The notes: generated from the letters alone by a model not told the origin. A DNA stretch of 54,596 bases from Acidobacteriaceae bacterium (GCA_003134435.1 PLBE01000174.1:27646-82241), one strand, 5' to 3'; counted from the stretch's first letter, positions 24,418 to 33,170 are shown. Numbers and translations are program-made.

Positions 24418-27400
24418 GTGATTCGCCGAGTTGTTGATTTTGCTCTGGATAACCGTCTGCTGGTGCTGGGTTTCGCCTTGCTGCTTTTCGCCAGCGGGAT
24501 CGTCGCGTTCCGGGACCTTCCGATTGAGGCATATCCCGACGTGGCGGACAACTACGTGGAGATCATCACGCAGTGGCCGGGAATTTCGGCGGAGCAGATC
24601 GAACAGCAAGTCACGATTCCGCTCGAAATCTCGATGAACGGGATCCCGCATGTGGTGCATCTGCGGTCGTTCTCGCTGTTCGGGCTCTCCGACATAAAAC
24701 TGATCTTCGACGACGAGTCGGATAACGACTGGAACCGGGAGCGGGTTCTGGAACGATTAAGCCAGGTGACGCTGCCGCCGAACGTGGTCCCGCAAATGGG
24801 CACGGACTGGAGCCCGGTGGGCCAGATTTACTTTTTCACATTGCACAGCACGAACCCGGCGTATGACGCGATGGAACTGAAATCGCTGGAAGACTGGGTG
24901 GTCGAAAAGAGCTTTAAATCGGTTCCCGACATTGTGGACGTCTCCAGCTTTGGCGGTCCCACGCGCGAGTACCAGGTTCGCCTCGACCCCGACAAACTGG
25001 TGGCGTATGGGCTGAGCCTGGCGCAGGTGGAGCAGCAACTGACGAATAATAACGTCAATGCGGGCGGCAGCTTCATCCAGGAAGGTCTGCAGCAGATCAA
25101 CGTACGTTCGGTGGGATTGGTCGACCGGAGCCAGGACATCGAACGCACGGTGATTGTGACCAAGAACGGCACGCCGCTGCGGGTGAAGGATATCGCGGTG
25201 GTTTCGCAGGGCGCGAAGATCAGGCTGGGCCAGTTTGCGAAGGCCATTCACCGCGAGGACGGAAAGATTATCGACAACGACGATGTGGTGTCGGGCATCG
25301 TGCTGTTGCGCAAGAACGCGGCGGCGGATACGGCGCTGCAGGGCATTCATAAGGAAGTGCAGGAATTGAACGATCACATTCTGCCTCCGGGCGTGAAGAT
25401 CGTTCCCTTCATCGATCGCAGCACGCTGGTTCACTTCACCAGCCACACCGTGCTCCACAACCTGGCGGAGGGGATGATACTGGTTTCGATCATCCTGTTT
25501 TTGTTTCTTGGCAACGTCCGGGGCGCTTTGATTGTGGCGGCCACGATTCCGTTTTCGCTTTTGTTCGCGTCGATTTGCCTGGACTTGCGGCACATTCCGG
25601 CAAATCTGCTGTCACTGGGTGCGTTGGATTTTGGCATGGTGGTGGATGGCGCGGTGGTGATGCTGGAAAACATCATCCGCCACCTGGGCAACAAGAGCGG
25701 CGTGAAGACGGCGCGGGAACAGATCAGCGACGCCTCGCATGAAGTGCAGCGCCCGGTGTTTTTCGCGATCGCCATCATTATTACGGCGTACCTGCCGATT
25801 TTCACCCTGCAACGGGTGGAGGGGCGGCTGTTTCACCCGATGGCCTGGACGGTAGCGTTTGCGTTGCTGGGAGCGTTGCTGTTCTCGATCGTGATCGCGC
25901 CGGTGTTGGCCAGTTTCGCTTTTCAGAACGGAGCGACGGAATGGCACAACCCTATCATGCAATTCCTGGTGGAGCGCTATCGGGTCGCGGTGCGGTGGGC
26001 GATTCGACATCGGGCGGTCACGATTGGAGTGTGCCTGCTGCTGGCGGCGGTAGGAAATTATCTGGCGTTCAGCGGCACCATCGGTTCCGAATTTCTTCCT
26101 CACCTCGATGAAGGGGCGCTCTGGGTGCGAGGAACGCTGGCGCCCAGCACGGGTCCGGATGAAGGCATCCGAGTGGCGAACCAGGCGCGGATCGTGCTGT
26201 GTTCGTTTCCCGAAGTTCCGCAATGCACCAGCCAGGTAGGGCGCCCGGACGACGGCACGGACACGACCGGATTTTTCAATACCGAGTTTTTCGTCGATCT
26301 GAAACAAAAAGAAGATTGGCGGCCGGTGTTTCACGAGAACAAAGACGAATTGATCGCCGCCATGGGTCGCGAGTTGGACAAAATTCCGGGTGTGGTGTGG
26401 GGTTTTTCGCAGCCCATCGAAGACAACATGGAAGAAGCAGTCAGCGGAGTGAAAGGCGCGCTGGCGACGAAGATCTACGGGGACGATTTGAAGGTTCTGG
26501 AGGAGAAGAGCGACGAGATTGTGAGCATCATGCGAAAGATTAATGGCATTGAGGATCTCGGAGTTTTTCGCGTCCTCGGCCAACCCAACTTGAACGTGAC
26601 GGTGGACCGGGAAGCGGCGGCTCGCTACCAGATTAACGTGGCCGACGTGCAGGACGCGATCCAGACGGCGGTGGGAGGCAACGCGCTAACCCAGGTGCTC
26701 AAGGGGGAAGCGCGTTACGACCTTACGCTGCGCTACCTGCCGCAATATCGCGATACGCAGGAAGCGATTGAAAGGATCCGGTTGCTGTCGCCCTCCGGGG
26801 GACGGGTATCGCTGGCGCAACTCTGCAAAATCAAAGTCACGGACGGCGCGTCGGAAGTTTATCGCGAGGGCAACCGGCGTTATGTTGCGATTAAGTACAG
26901 CGTTCGCGGGCGCGATCTGGGAAGTACGGTGGAAGAGGCGATCAAGAAGGTCAATGAACAGGTCAAACTGCCTACCGGATACAGCCTCGATTGGGAAGGC
27001 GAATACGAAAGCCAGAAGCGGGCCAATGCGAGGCTGCTGATCGTTCTGCCGATTACGATCCTGATTATTTTCGTGATTCTTTACACTATGTTTAAGTCGT
27101 TTAAGTGGTCCGCCTTGATTATGGCGAACGTTGCGATCGCTCCGATTGGCGGACTGCTGGCGCTCTGGTTTACGGGGACGAATTTCAGCGTTTCTTCGGG
27201 CGTGGGATTTCTAGCGCTGTTCGGCGTGTCGGTGCAGACAGGAGTCATCATGCTGGAATACATCAACCAGCTGCGAGCGAGGCGGTTCACGATCGAGGAT
27301 GCGGCGGTGGAGGGAGCGGTGCTGAGGCTGCGGCCGATTATGATGACCATGCTGGTGGCGACTCTGGGACTGTTGCCGGCGGCGCTCTCGCACGCCATCG

Positions 27401-27567
27401 GGTCGGATTCGCAGCGGCCCTTCGCGATTGTGATCGTGGGCGGCCTGATCGCGGCCCTCATTATGAGCGTATTCCTGCTGCCGACGTTATATGTATGGGT
27501 GGCGGGCGAACGGGACGTCTTGCCGGCGGCTGAAGAAGGCTTCGAGGTAGGCGAGCACGTGGATTGA
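24418..27567 (+). CDS. czcA: Heavy-metal efflux RND pump, CzcA-like
   Basis: Inner-membrane proton-driven exporter of the HME branch of RND proteins, 1049 residues. The GTG at 24418 has AGGGGAG six bases upstream; any earlier in-frame start would fall inside czcB. The signature of transmembrane helix 4, LDFGMVVDGAVVMLENII, carries the two Asp and the Glu that form the proton relay in CzcA. The N-terminal RRVVDFALDNRLLVLGF and PIEAYPDVADNYVEI are also HME-type. Twelve membrane segments and two large periplasmic loops fit the length. The substrate could be a divalent (Co/Zn/Cd) or monovalent (Cu/Ag) cation; I cannot decide from sequence. It forms an operon with the two genes before it. Confidence 0.93.
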   Translation: MIRRVVDFALDNRLLVLGFALLLFASGIVAFRDLPIEAYPDVADNYVEIITQWPGISAEQIEQQVTIPLEISMNGIPHVVHLRSFSLFGLSDIKLIFDDESDNDWNRERVLERLSQVTLPPNVVPQMGTDWSPVGQIYFFTLHSTNPAYDAMELKSLEDWVVEKSFKSVPDIVDVSSFGGPTREYQVRLDPDKLVAYGLSLAQVEQQLTNNNVNAGGSFIQEGLQQINVRSVGLVDRSQDIERTVIVTKNGTPLRVKDIAVVSQGAKIRLGQFAKAIHREDGKIIDNDDVVSGIVLLRKNAAADTALQGIHKEVQELNDHILPPGVKIVPFIDRSTLVHFTSHTVLHNLAEGMILVSIILFLFLGNVRGALIVAATIPFSLLFASICLDLRHIPANLLSLGALDFGMVVDGAVVMLENIIRHLGNKSGVKTAREQISDASHEVQRPVFFAIAIIITAYLPIFTLQRVEGRLFHPMAWTVAFALLGALLFSIVIAPVLASFAFQNGATEWHNPIMQFLVERYRVAVRWAIRHRAVTIGVCLLLAAVGNYLAFSGTIGSEFLPHLDEGALWVRGTLAPSTGPDEGIRVANQARIVLCSFPEVPQCTSQVGRPDDGTDTTGFFNTEFFVDLKQKEDWRPVFHENKDELIAAMGRELDKIPGVVWGFSQPIEDNMEEAVSGVKGALATKIYGDDLKVLEEKSDEIVSIMRKINGIEDLGVFRVLGQPNLNVTVDREAAARYQINVADVQDAIQTAVGGNALTQVLKGEARYDLTLRYLPQYRDTQEAIERIRLLSPSGGRVSLAQLCKIKVTDGASEVYREGNRRYVAIKYSVRGRDLGSTVEEAIKKVNEQVKLPTGYSLDWEGEYESQKRANARLLIVLPITILIIFVILYTMFKSFKWSALIMANVAIAPIGGLLALWFTGTNFSVSSGVGFLALFGVSVQTGVIMLEYINQLRARRFTIEDAAVEGAVLRLRPIMMTMLVATLGLLPAALSHAIGSDSQRPFAIVIVGGLIAALIMSVFLLPTLYVWVAGERDVLPAAEEGFEVGEHVD

Positions 27568-27615
27568 GGGAGCGGCGGGCGGAGTTGTATGCTAAACGCG
27601 TAGGCATTGACAGCG

Positions 27616-28107
27616 ATGAATGAATCTACGGTCGGGAAAACGGTCGAAAAAATGGCCGAGAAAACCGGCTCTCAGGTCGAGGAGACGATAGCGCAGCATG
27701 AACTCGACCTCGGGCGATTGAAGGACGCGCTCGCTTTGCTGGGTGTCAATGCGTGCTCGTGGTGCAAGAAATTCCTTCGCCGGTCGGATCCTGGCGCACT
27801 TTTTGACGCCGGTGAACTGGTCTGTTACGGATGTATTTCGGGATGGTGGGCGCATCGTTGTACGGAACTGAGCAGTAAGGATCGCGAAATCCTCGAAGGC
27901 AAGCTGGTGTACTGGCTGCGGGGCAGCCATCATGCGGAGCTGTTCAAGGATCCGGCGAAACTCCCGGAGAGTTCACTGCAGGAGTTGAATCTGGTTGCGA
28001 CCTGCCTGGAATGCCGTGGGACGGGAAGTTCGCTGGGCGAGGAACGCTGCCGGTACTGTGCGGGCCGGGGTACGGTGTGGGTGATTGTTTCGCGAAACCG
28101 GGAGTAG
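27616..28107 (+). CDS. Small protein with two zinc-finger-like cysteine sets (DnaJ-type)
   Basis: A 163-residue cytoplasmic-looking protein without a signal peptide. The first set is CSWCKKF at about residue 48, with a partner CYGC about 25 residues on. The second, near the C-terminus, is CLECRGTGSS then CRYCAGRGTVW, the CxxCxGxG spacing of the DnaJ central zinc domain. It contains no J domain. It starts 48 bases after the czcA stop on the same strand and may be cotranscribed, but the ribosome site is weak. It might be a chaperone-like or metal-binding accessory protein. No named family is recognised, and its link to efflux is only positional. Confidence 0.65.
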   Translation: MNESTVGKTVEKMAEKTGSQVEETIAQHELDLGRLKDALALLGVNACSWCKKFLRRSDPGALFDAGELVCYGCISGWWAHRCTELSSKDREILEGKLVYWLRGSHHAELFKDPAKLPESSLQELNLVATCLECRGTGSSLGEERCRYCAGRGTVWVIVSRNRE

Positions 28108-28155
28108 CGAGGAGTTTGGCGGCAGAAACTTGATTGCTGCTGGCGGAATGCCGAT

Positions 28156-28188
28156 GGCGTAGAGAGAACGCCGTTTCTTGCTTTTTGC
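28156..28188 (+). terminator. Possible intrinsic terminator after the efflux operon
   Basis: GGCGT, loop AGAGAGA, ACGCC, then the T-rich GTTTCTTGCTTTTT. The 5-bp stem is short and the T-run is broken, so it is a weak candidate. Its position 50 bases after the zinc-finger gene fits. Confidence 0.4.
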
Positions 28189-28287
28189 GCGTGCTTCCGC
28201 TAGTTTTTATCTTTCGTTCGTCTGGCCTTAGTCTGACCCTGGTCTGAGATGGGGGCAGGCGGAAATTGCCTCCAGGAGTGATGGGTT

Positions 28288-28950
28288 ATGAAGCGAAGTT
28301 ATATCGGACTCACGTTAGGCGCGCTGGTGATGGTGGGAGCGGTGGTGAGCCTGCCGAGTTGCGGGCATGACCAGAAGCTGGTGAGCCTTGCGGTTTCGCC
28401 ATCGGCGGGTTTTGTTTTTCCGCAGGCGACGACAGGAGCTACAGGGCAGTTCACCGCGACCGCGTCCTATATCCATCCTCCGGCAACGAAGGACGTCACC
28501 AGCCAGGCGACTTGGGCGGTGGACGACCCGGTGGTTTCGATTAGCGGTGGTTTAGCGACAACGAACGGCAGTTGCGGTTCCGCCAATGTGACGGCGACCA
28601 TGCCAGAAGGCACGGGTGGCGCATCGAACATCGTGATCGGCAACTCGTTTGTGACGGTTAACAATCCAGCTGATCCGACCTGTCCGGGAGGTGGGTCGGA
28701 GGGAACGCTCAGCGTGCAGATTTCGCCGGTCGGAAGTGGAACCGTCACCAGCCTGACTTATGGTATCAACTGCCCGTCGGTTTCATGCATAGCCGTCGTT
28801 CCATCCGGGGCTTCGGTGGCGCTCACGGCCACACCGGCATCTGGGGAATCTTTTCTGAGTTGGACGGGTTGCAGCCCGACTAACACGCCGGCCTGCACGG
28901 TCACGGTTCCAACGGGTGGAGCTGGAGTGGTGGCGACGTTCGAGCCGTAA
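28288..28950 (+). CDS. Putative lipoprotein with Ig-like repeats
   Basis: A 220-residue exported protein. The signal ends in the lipobox-like VVSLPSCG, with the Cys at residue 25, so it may be a lipoprotein. The first half, LVSLAVSPSAGFVFPQATTG, has the pattern of bacterial Ig-like group 2 (BIG2) domains. After a linker the second half holds a repeat of the FxxWxGC type (SFLSWTGCSPTNTPACTVTV), common in InlB-B-like or Divergent InlB repeats. AGGAG precedes the ATG by nine bases. It is a free-standing gene of unknown function, probably at the cell surface. Confidence 0.72.
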   Translation: MKRSYIGLTLGALVMVGAVVSLPSCGHDQKLVSLAVSPSAGFVFPQATTGATGQFTATASYIHPPATKDVTSQATWAVDDPVVSISGGLATTNGSCGSANVTATMPEGTGGASNIVIGNSFVTVNNPADPTCPGGGSEGTLSVQISPVGSGTVTSLTYGINCPSVSCIAVVPSGASVALTATPASGESFLSWTGCSPTNTPACTVTVPTGGAGVVATFEP

Positions 28951-28972
28951 GCAACGCGCAGACGCCCGCTCG

Positions 28973-29158
28973 TTAGTCGTCGGCCAGCAACTTGCCCAGT
29001 GTGGGCTTGTGTTTTTCCGCCTTCGTTGTTTTCGCCTTCACGAGTTGCGAAGGTTTAGGGCTGCCCACGCGTTCACGAGCCATTTCGCGGACAACTTTCG
29101 CGGCGGAGAAGGTCTTCTTCCTGGGCTTGCGGGGCACAATTCCCGCATCTTCGCACAT
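28973..29158 (-). CDS. Small basic conserved-type hypothetical protein
   Basis: A 61-residue, Lys/Arg-rich protein. It contains KKTFSAAKVVREMARERVG and SPKPSQL and ends in KHKPTLGKLLADD, a style I recognise from short acidobacterial proteins of unknown function. The ribosome site is weak (GGA just before the ATG). It is divergent from the zinc-ribbon gene at 29243 and its stop is close to the end of the lipoprotein gene. A 12-bp tandem (ATTCCACGGACA/ATTCCACGAACA, 29157-29180) covers its start. Being basic and helical, it could contact nucleic acid, but nothing proves that. Confidence 0.5.
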   Translation of the reverse strand: MCEDAGIVPRKPRKKTFSAAKVVREMARERVGSPKPSQLVKAKTTKAEKHKPTLGKLLADD

Positions 29159-29242
29159 TCCACGGACAATTCCACGAACAAAAGTGCAATAATCTCAGGT
29201 TGGCTTGGATTTGGCGAGAGTTCAAAGCCGAGGCTTAATACT

Positions 29243-29518
29243 ATGGATGAACGCGATTTTTTCGATGAAAAGTCGGATAAGAAGACGGCGAACTTGAGTT
29301 GTCCTCATTGCCAGCAGTCGGCGGAGTATGAGATCCAGTGGCTGGTGCGGATGAAGAAGAAGAGTTTGCCGCCGCGAGCGGACGATCGCGATCGGGCGAA
29401 GTTTGCCAAGGCGCAGTCGTATATGTTGCGGCGAGACGATGTGATGATGTGCAAGAATGTGCGCTGCCGCAAGCGCTTTGACATCACGGGCGTGCAGAGC
29501 GTGGCCTTTCTGCAGTAG
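29243..29518 (+). CDS. Small zinc-ribbon protein, function unknown
   Basis: A 91-residue protein. It has CPHC at residues 20-23 and a second pair, CKNVRC, at about 70-75 separated by some 45 residues, giving a plausible four-cysteine zinc site. The middle is basic (MKKKSLPPRADDRDRAKF). No membrane segment or signal peptide. GAGG lies nine bases before the ATG at 29243; longer in-frame extension upstream crosses the divergent small gene and is unlikely. Could be a nucleic-acid-binding or assembly protein. Family not recognised. Confidence 0.62.
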   Translation: MDERDFFDEKSDKKTANLSCPHCQQSAEYEIQWLVRMKKKSLPPRADDRDRAKFAKAQSYMLRRDDVMMCKNVRCRKRFDITGVQSVAFLQ

Positions 29519-29586
29519 GGGGCGACGGTGACGCGGGTCTCGACTCGAGATTTCCGGAGCGGTGGGTTGCGATCTGATCTTTCGAT

Positions 29587-30180
29587 TTATCGATTTGCTT
29601 TGTTCAGGGCAACAGCCTGGGGCTGGGTGCGAATCGCGACCATGTTGGCGGCGAGGCGGCGGACGCTGTGCAGCAACTGGCCCAGGGTTTCCGCAGCGGG
29701 CAGGTTAAATCCGGCGGGCGGGGCGTCGCTGTAGCCCTCCTTTTGCATCTGTTTTGCAGCGGCGGCGAAGCGCCGGGCACTGGTTGCTCCCAGGTTGAGG
29801 AAGCGGAAGGCTTGAGCGAGGGGCACGCCATCGGCCCCCGTCTGCAGGAATTCAATCTGAGCGTTAACTCTTCCAAAGACGGTCTTCATATCCATGTCAG
29901 CCCGGGTTCCGTGAGCGATCGGGCCTTTGGACAATACGGCGGAGCCGCCGGTGAGGGAGACGCGCTGGAGGACGCCGACGACGCGGACGCTATCAATGGT
30001 AAAAATAGCGCGTTCGTTATTGGGGACGCGGATCCGCGGCGGGCGCGGAGTTTTGCCGGATTTCGCGGACTTCTTCACGACCTCAAGGATGGCAAGAGTC
30101 GGGAGCAGGGTCAAGGTTACGGGGGTGCCATGTTGGCCGGGGACTTCCCTGAATTTGTTGTGGATTTTAGCTTTCCGCAT
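29587..30180 (-). CDS. PilZ-like domain protein
   Basis: A 197-residue protein. The central part reads RVVGVLQRVSLTGGSAVLSK, then FGRVNAQIEFLQTGADGVPL and AFRFLNLGATSARRF, which matches the beta-barrel layout of PilZ domains (the D/NxSxxG box appears as SLTGG). The RxxxR motif for cyclic-di-GMP is not clear, so binding is uncertain. The C-terminal 70 residues are helical and include AAAAKQMQKEGYS and LLHSVRRLAANMVAIR. It is divergent from etfB with 139 bases between them. Alternative: a PilZ relative that no longer binds nucleotide. Confidence 0.6.
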   Translation of the reverse strand: MRKAKIHNKFREVPGQHGTPVTLTLLPTLAILEVVKKSAKSGKTPRPPRIRVPNNERAIFTIDSVRVVGVLQRVSLTGGSAVLSKGPIAHGTRADMDMKTVFGRVNAQIEFLQTGADGVPLAQAFRFLNLGATSARRFAAAAKQMQKEGYSDAPPAGFNLPAAETLGQLLHSVRRLAANMVAIRTQPQAVALNKANR

Positions 30181-30319
30181 GCACTAAAGCCGTGCCCTTT
30201 CAAAACAAGTTTAAATCGAGCCGCCACCGGGGGTGGTTACGGCGCTATCCGCGGCCAGTGCGGTGGTCTATACTAGGCTGTTTCGGCTGTGCCAGTTGAC
30301 GCTATATGGGAGTCAATCC

Positions 30320-31090
30320 GTGAAGATTCTGGTTTGCATGAAGCAGGTGCCACAGAAGGATGCTCCGCTGAAGCTGAATGACGCGGGGACGTGGATTCGG
30401 GAAGATGTTTCCTATGAAGTGAATGAGCCGGACGCATTTGCTCTGGAAGAAGCGCTGCGGCAGAAGGAAAAGCACAGCGGCGAGGTAGTGGTGATCACGG
30501 CGGGTCCGGCGCGGGCCTTGCAGGTATTGCGAGAAGCGCTCGCGAAAGGGGCGGATCGCGCGATCCATCTGGAAGACGACGGGTTTGTAGGGCTGGATGC
30601 GTATAACACGGCGCGGGCGATCGCAGCGGCGATCAAGGATGAAAAATTTGACCTGATATTTACGGGCCTGCAGTCGGACGATTACGGATACGCGCAGACC
30701 GGTGTAATTCTGGCGCAGATTCTGGGGCTGCCGCACGCCACGATCATCATGCAGATTGAGAAGACCGATGCGGGCATCCATGTGAAGCGGGAGTTGGAAG
30801 CCGGTTTTTTTCAGTTTGTCGATATGCCGTTACCGGCGCTGCTGACGATCCAATCGGGAATCAACAAGCTGCGATATGCGACGCTGATCGGGATCAAGCA
30901 GGCGAAGACGAAACCGCTGCGCAAAGTGACGCTGGCGGAAGTGCAGCCGGCGATGGGCGGGAATCTGCAGAAAATCGAAAAGTTGTATGTTCCGCAGAAA
31001 TCGAAGAATACGGAGTTTCTGGAAGGGCCGCCGGCGGAAGTCGCGAAGAAGCTGGTGGAGAAGCTGAAGAACGAAGTGCGAGTGATTTGA
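30320..31090 (+). CDS. etfB: Electron transfer flavoprotein beta subunit
   Basis: Small subunit of the FAD/AMP-containing heterodimer that collects electrons from acyl-CoA and other flavin dehydrogenases. The GTG at 30320 gives the standard start (VKILVCMKQVPQKDAP) and has GGGAG seven bases upstream. Family marks are NEPDAFALEEALRQKE, VVVITAGP, GLQSDDYGYAQTGVILAQ (the AMP-side loop) and PALLTIQSGINKLRYATLIG. At 256 residues it is normal in length. A 69-base inverted-repeat element separates it from etfA on the same strand. The ETF-quinone oxidoreductase that would receive the electrons is encoded at 50723-52453, not in this operon. Confidence 0.95.
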   Translation: MKILVCMKQVPQKDAPLKLNDAGTWIREDVSYEVNEPDAFALEEALRQKEKHSGEVVVITAGPARALQVLREALAKGADRAIHLEDDGFVGLDAYNTARAIAAAIKDEKFDLIFTGLQSDDYGYAQTGVILAQILGLPHATIIMQIEKTDAGIHVKRELEAGFFQFVDMPLPALLTIQSGINKLRYATLIGIKQAKTKPLRKVTLAEVQPAMGGNLQKIEKLYVPQKSKNTEFLEGPPAEVAKKLVEKLKNEVRVI

Positions 31091-31095
31091 AAAAA

Positions 31096-31164
31096 GTTCT
31101 CAGTTCCCAGTTCTCAGTGAAGAACTGAGATTGTTATGAGAACTGAGAACTGGGAACCGAGAAC
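31096..31164. repeat. Inverted pair of degenerate 7-bp tandem arrays between etfB and etfA
   Basis: The left array is GTTCTCA/GTTCCCA/GTTCTCA/GT (31096-31118). The right (31142-31164) is its reverse complement with one mismatch, ACTGAG/AACTGGG/AACCGAG/AAC. The 23-bp arms would form a strong hairpin in the etfBA mRNA. The right arm ends five bases before the etfA ATG, so it covers the place where the ribosome site should be. The same unit occurs near 36917-37026 and 35225. Confidence 0.85.
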
Positions 31165-31169
31165 TCATT

Positions 31170-32159
31170 ATGGCTGAGACTATTTTAGTAATCGTGGAAC
31201 AGCGCGAAGGCAAGCTGAACCGGGTCTCGTGGGAGACGATTGCGGCGGGGCAGGCGATTGCCGCACAGACGGGATGGACGCTGGAAGCGGCGGTAGTCGG
31301 CTCGGGCGTGACGGCGATTGCGGGCGAGGTCGCGGCGAAGAAGCTGGCCAAAGTGTATGTCGTGGAGTCGGCCAGGCTCGAGCCCTATACTCCGGATGCG
31401 TTTGCGCATGCGTTGGAGGAATTTCTGGGGAAGCATCCGGCGAAGCTGGTGTTAATGCCGCATACATATCAGGTGCGGGATTTTGTGCCGAAGCTGGCAA
31501 CCTCACTGGAGACGACGGCCATCAGCGACGTGATTGGCGTCAAGCACGAAGGCGGGAAGCTGCTCTTTACGCGCCAGATGTTCCAGGGAAAATTCGTGGC
31601 CGACGTGAGTTTTGCGGGGTCCGGGCCGTGCTTTGTCACCTTTCAGAATGGCTCGTTCCGCGCCGACAAAGTGGAAGCGGGCGGGGCGGCGGCGCCGGTG
31701 GAGACCGTGAACGTCGACATTCCGGACGGCCTGGTGCGCAATCAGCCGCAGCCGGTTTTCAAGGAAGCCAAGCAGGCGGTGGATTTGACGCAGGCGGAAA
31801 TCATTGTGTCGGTGGGACGCGGCATCAAAGAGCAGAAGAATATTGATCTGGCGAAACAGTTGGCGGACGCGCTGGGCGGCGAACTGGCGGCGTCGCGTCC
31901 GATCTGCGATAACGGGTGGCTGCCGATGGACCGCCAGATCGGATCATCGGGGCAGACGGTGGCTCCGAAGCTGTATCTGGCGCTGGGAATCTCGGGCGCA
32001 ATTCAACATCTTGTCGGCATGAAGGGTTCGCGGAGCATTGTGGCGATCAATAAGGATTCCGAGGCTCCGATTTTCGAGATTGCGGACTACGCCGTGGTGG
32101 GCAACTTGTTTGATATTGTGCCGCCGCTGATTGAAGAAGTGAAGAAAGCCAAAGGGTAA
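31170..32159 (+). CDS. etfA: Electron transfer flavoprotein alpha subunit
   Basis: Large ETF subunit that holds FAD, 329 residues. The C-terminal FAD domain carries IIVSVGRGIKEQKNIDLAK, ASRPICDNGWLPMDRQIGSS and GQTVAPKLYLALGISGAIQH, followed by SRSIVAINKDSEAPIF; these are the ETF-alpha signature. The N-terminal domain contains LMPHTYQVRDFVPKLA. Its start lies right behind the hairpin of the intergenic element, and the only purine-rich stretch before the ATG (GAGAAC) is inside the repeat. Translation may therefore depend on coupling with etfB or on unfolding of the hairpin. It is followed by convergent M23 peptidase with a small palindrome between. Confidence 0.95.
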   Translation: MAETILVIVEQREGKLNRVSWETIAAGQAIAAQTGWTLEAAVVGSGVTAIAGEVAAKKLAKVYVVESARLEPYTPDAFAHALEEFLGKHPAKLVLMPHTYQVRDFVPKLATSLETTAISDVIGVKHEGGKLLFTRQMFQGKFVADVSFAGSGPCFVTFQNGSFRADKVEAGGAAAPVETVNVDIPDGLVRNQPQPVFKEAKQAVDLTQAEIIVSVGRGIKEQKNIDLAKQLADALGGELAASRPICDNGWLPMDRQIGSSGQTVAPKLYLALGISGAIQHLVGMKGSRSIVAINKDSEAPIFEIADYAVVGNLFDIVPPLIEEVKKAKG

Positions 32160-32199
32160 CGGAGCCCGGGATCTGGAGCTGTCAATAAGTCTTGCTGCA

Positions 32200-32219
32200 C
32201 GCGGACAAGACTGTCCGCG
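32200..32219. repeat. Perfect 8-bp palindrome between convergent genes
   Basis: CGCGGACA, loop AGAC, TGTCCGCG, located between the ends of etfA and the M23 peptidase gene. No T-run. The core GGACA-N4-TGTCC is also present at 42315-42328 downstream of frr, and a GGACG/CGTCC version at 15044-15063. It may be a bidirectional end or a REP-like unit. Confidence 0.6.
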
Positions 32220-32252
32220 CCACACGAGCATATTTCCTGAAAATATTTGGAT

Positions 32253-33170
32253 TTACGAGCCGGCCGCGAAGCCGCCGATTTTGGCTACGGTGAGGCGCAG
32301 GTATTTGTAGGGGTTGACCGGGACATCGTTGATGCGGACTTCGTAGTGGAGGTGGGGGCCGGTGGAGCGTCCGCTGAGGCCGACATAGCCGATGGTGTCG
32401 CCGCGGTGCACGTATTGTCCGGCGGTGACGGCGAAACTGGAAAGATGGCCGTAGCGGGTGGCGATGTTGTGACCATGGTCGACCATAATGGCGCGTCCGT
32501 AGCCTCCCAGGAAGTCGGCGAAGGTGACGACGCCGTCGGCGGGAGCAATCACGGGGGAGCCGACGACGGCGGAAATGTCTACGCCGGAGTGGAAAGCGCC
32601 TTCTCCGTTAAAGGGATCGATGCGCTCGCCAAAGGACCCGGTAACCTGGCCTTCGACGGGCCAGAGGTTGGGAGCCGAATTAGCGCGGACCCAGTCGGCG
32701 GTGGTGGAATTCTTGGTCAGGCCGAGCGAGATGCCGACGCTGGCTGCGCCGCTCAGGGCAGTGTGCTTGAGGGCGTAAAGCTGGTCGAGGGAAGAATTCA
32801 CCTGCGTGGCCTGAATCTGCTCGGTCGAGGCGGCCACCATCGCAGGATCGGATTTCAGGCCGTAAAGGGCGGAAACTTCGCTGGCCAGGGAGCCCAGAGA
32901 GGCCACCTGAATATCGCGTTCCTTGGCGACTTGTTCCAGGCGCGAATAGCTGTCTTTCAACTGCGCTTGCTCGGTCCGGAGCTGGTTATAGTGGGCGACC
33001 TTCTGCAGCATCCGGGTATAAGAGCTGGCGATTCCGGTGAGCGAGAGCAAGCCCACGACAGCCCCGGTCCAAAGAAGATAGACATAGAGGCTGTGGACGG
33101 GGATGGAAACCTTGCGAAGCTGACCAGCTTCGTCGCGCGCTACGAAAAGTATATAAAAACGTTTACGCAA
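32253..33170 (-). CDS. M23-family peptidoglycan peptidase (LytM domain)
   Basis: A membrane-anchored 305-residue protein. One transmembrane helix lies near residues 26-48 (LYVYLLWTGAVVGLLSLTGI). A coiled-coil region follows (YTRMLQKVAHYNQLRTEQ), then the LytM domain with the zinc-site motifs HSGVDIS, RYGHLS and the catalytic GPHLHYEV. It probably cleaves or anchors to cross-linked peptidoglycan in the periplasm, possibly as an activator of other amidases as seen for EnvC/NlpD types. The TTG start has AGGA close upstream (short spacing); no ATG lies in a suitable place. It ends convergent with etfA. Confidence 0.9.
   Translation of the reverse strand: MRKRFYILFVARDEAGQLRKVSIPVHSLYVYLLWTGAVVGLLSLTGIASSYTRMLQKVAHYNQLRTEQAQLKDSYSRLEQVAKERDIQVASLGSLASEVSALYGLKSDPAMVAASTEQIQATQVNSSLDQLYALKHTALSGAASVGISLGLTKNSTTADWVRANSAPNLWPVEGQVTGSFGERIDPFNGEGAFHSGVDISAVVGSPVIAPADGVVTFADFLGGYGRAIMVDHGHNIATRYGHLSSFAVTAGQYVHRGDTIGYVGLSGRSTGPHLHYEVRINDVPVNPYKYLRLTVAKIGGFAAGS

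Noticed and set aside
30269-30274. TATACT as -10 element for etfB
   Set aside because: No matching -35 at the proper distance, so the call was not supported.
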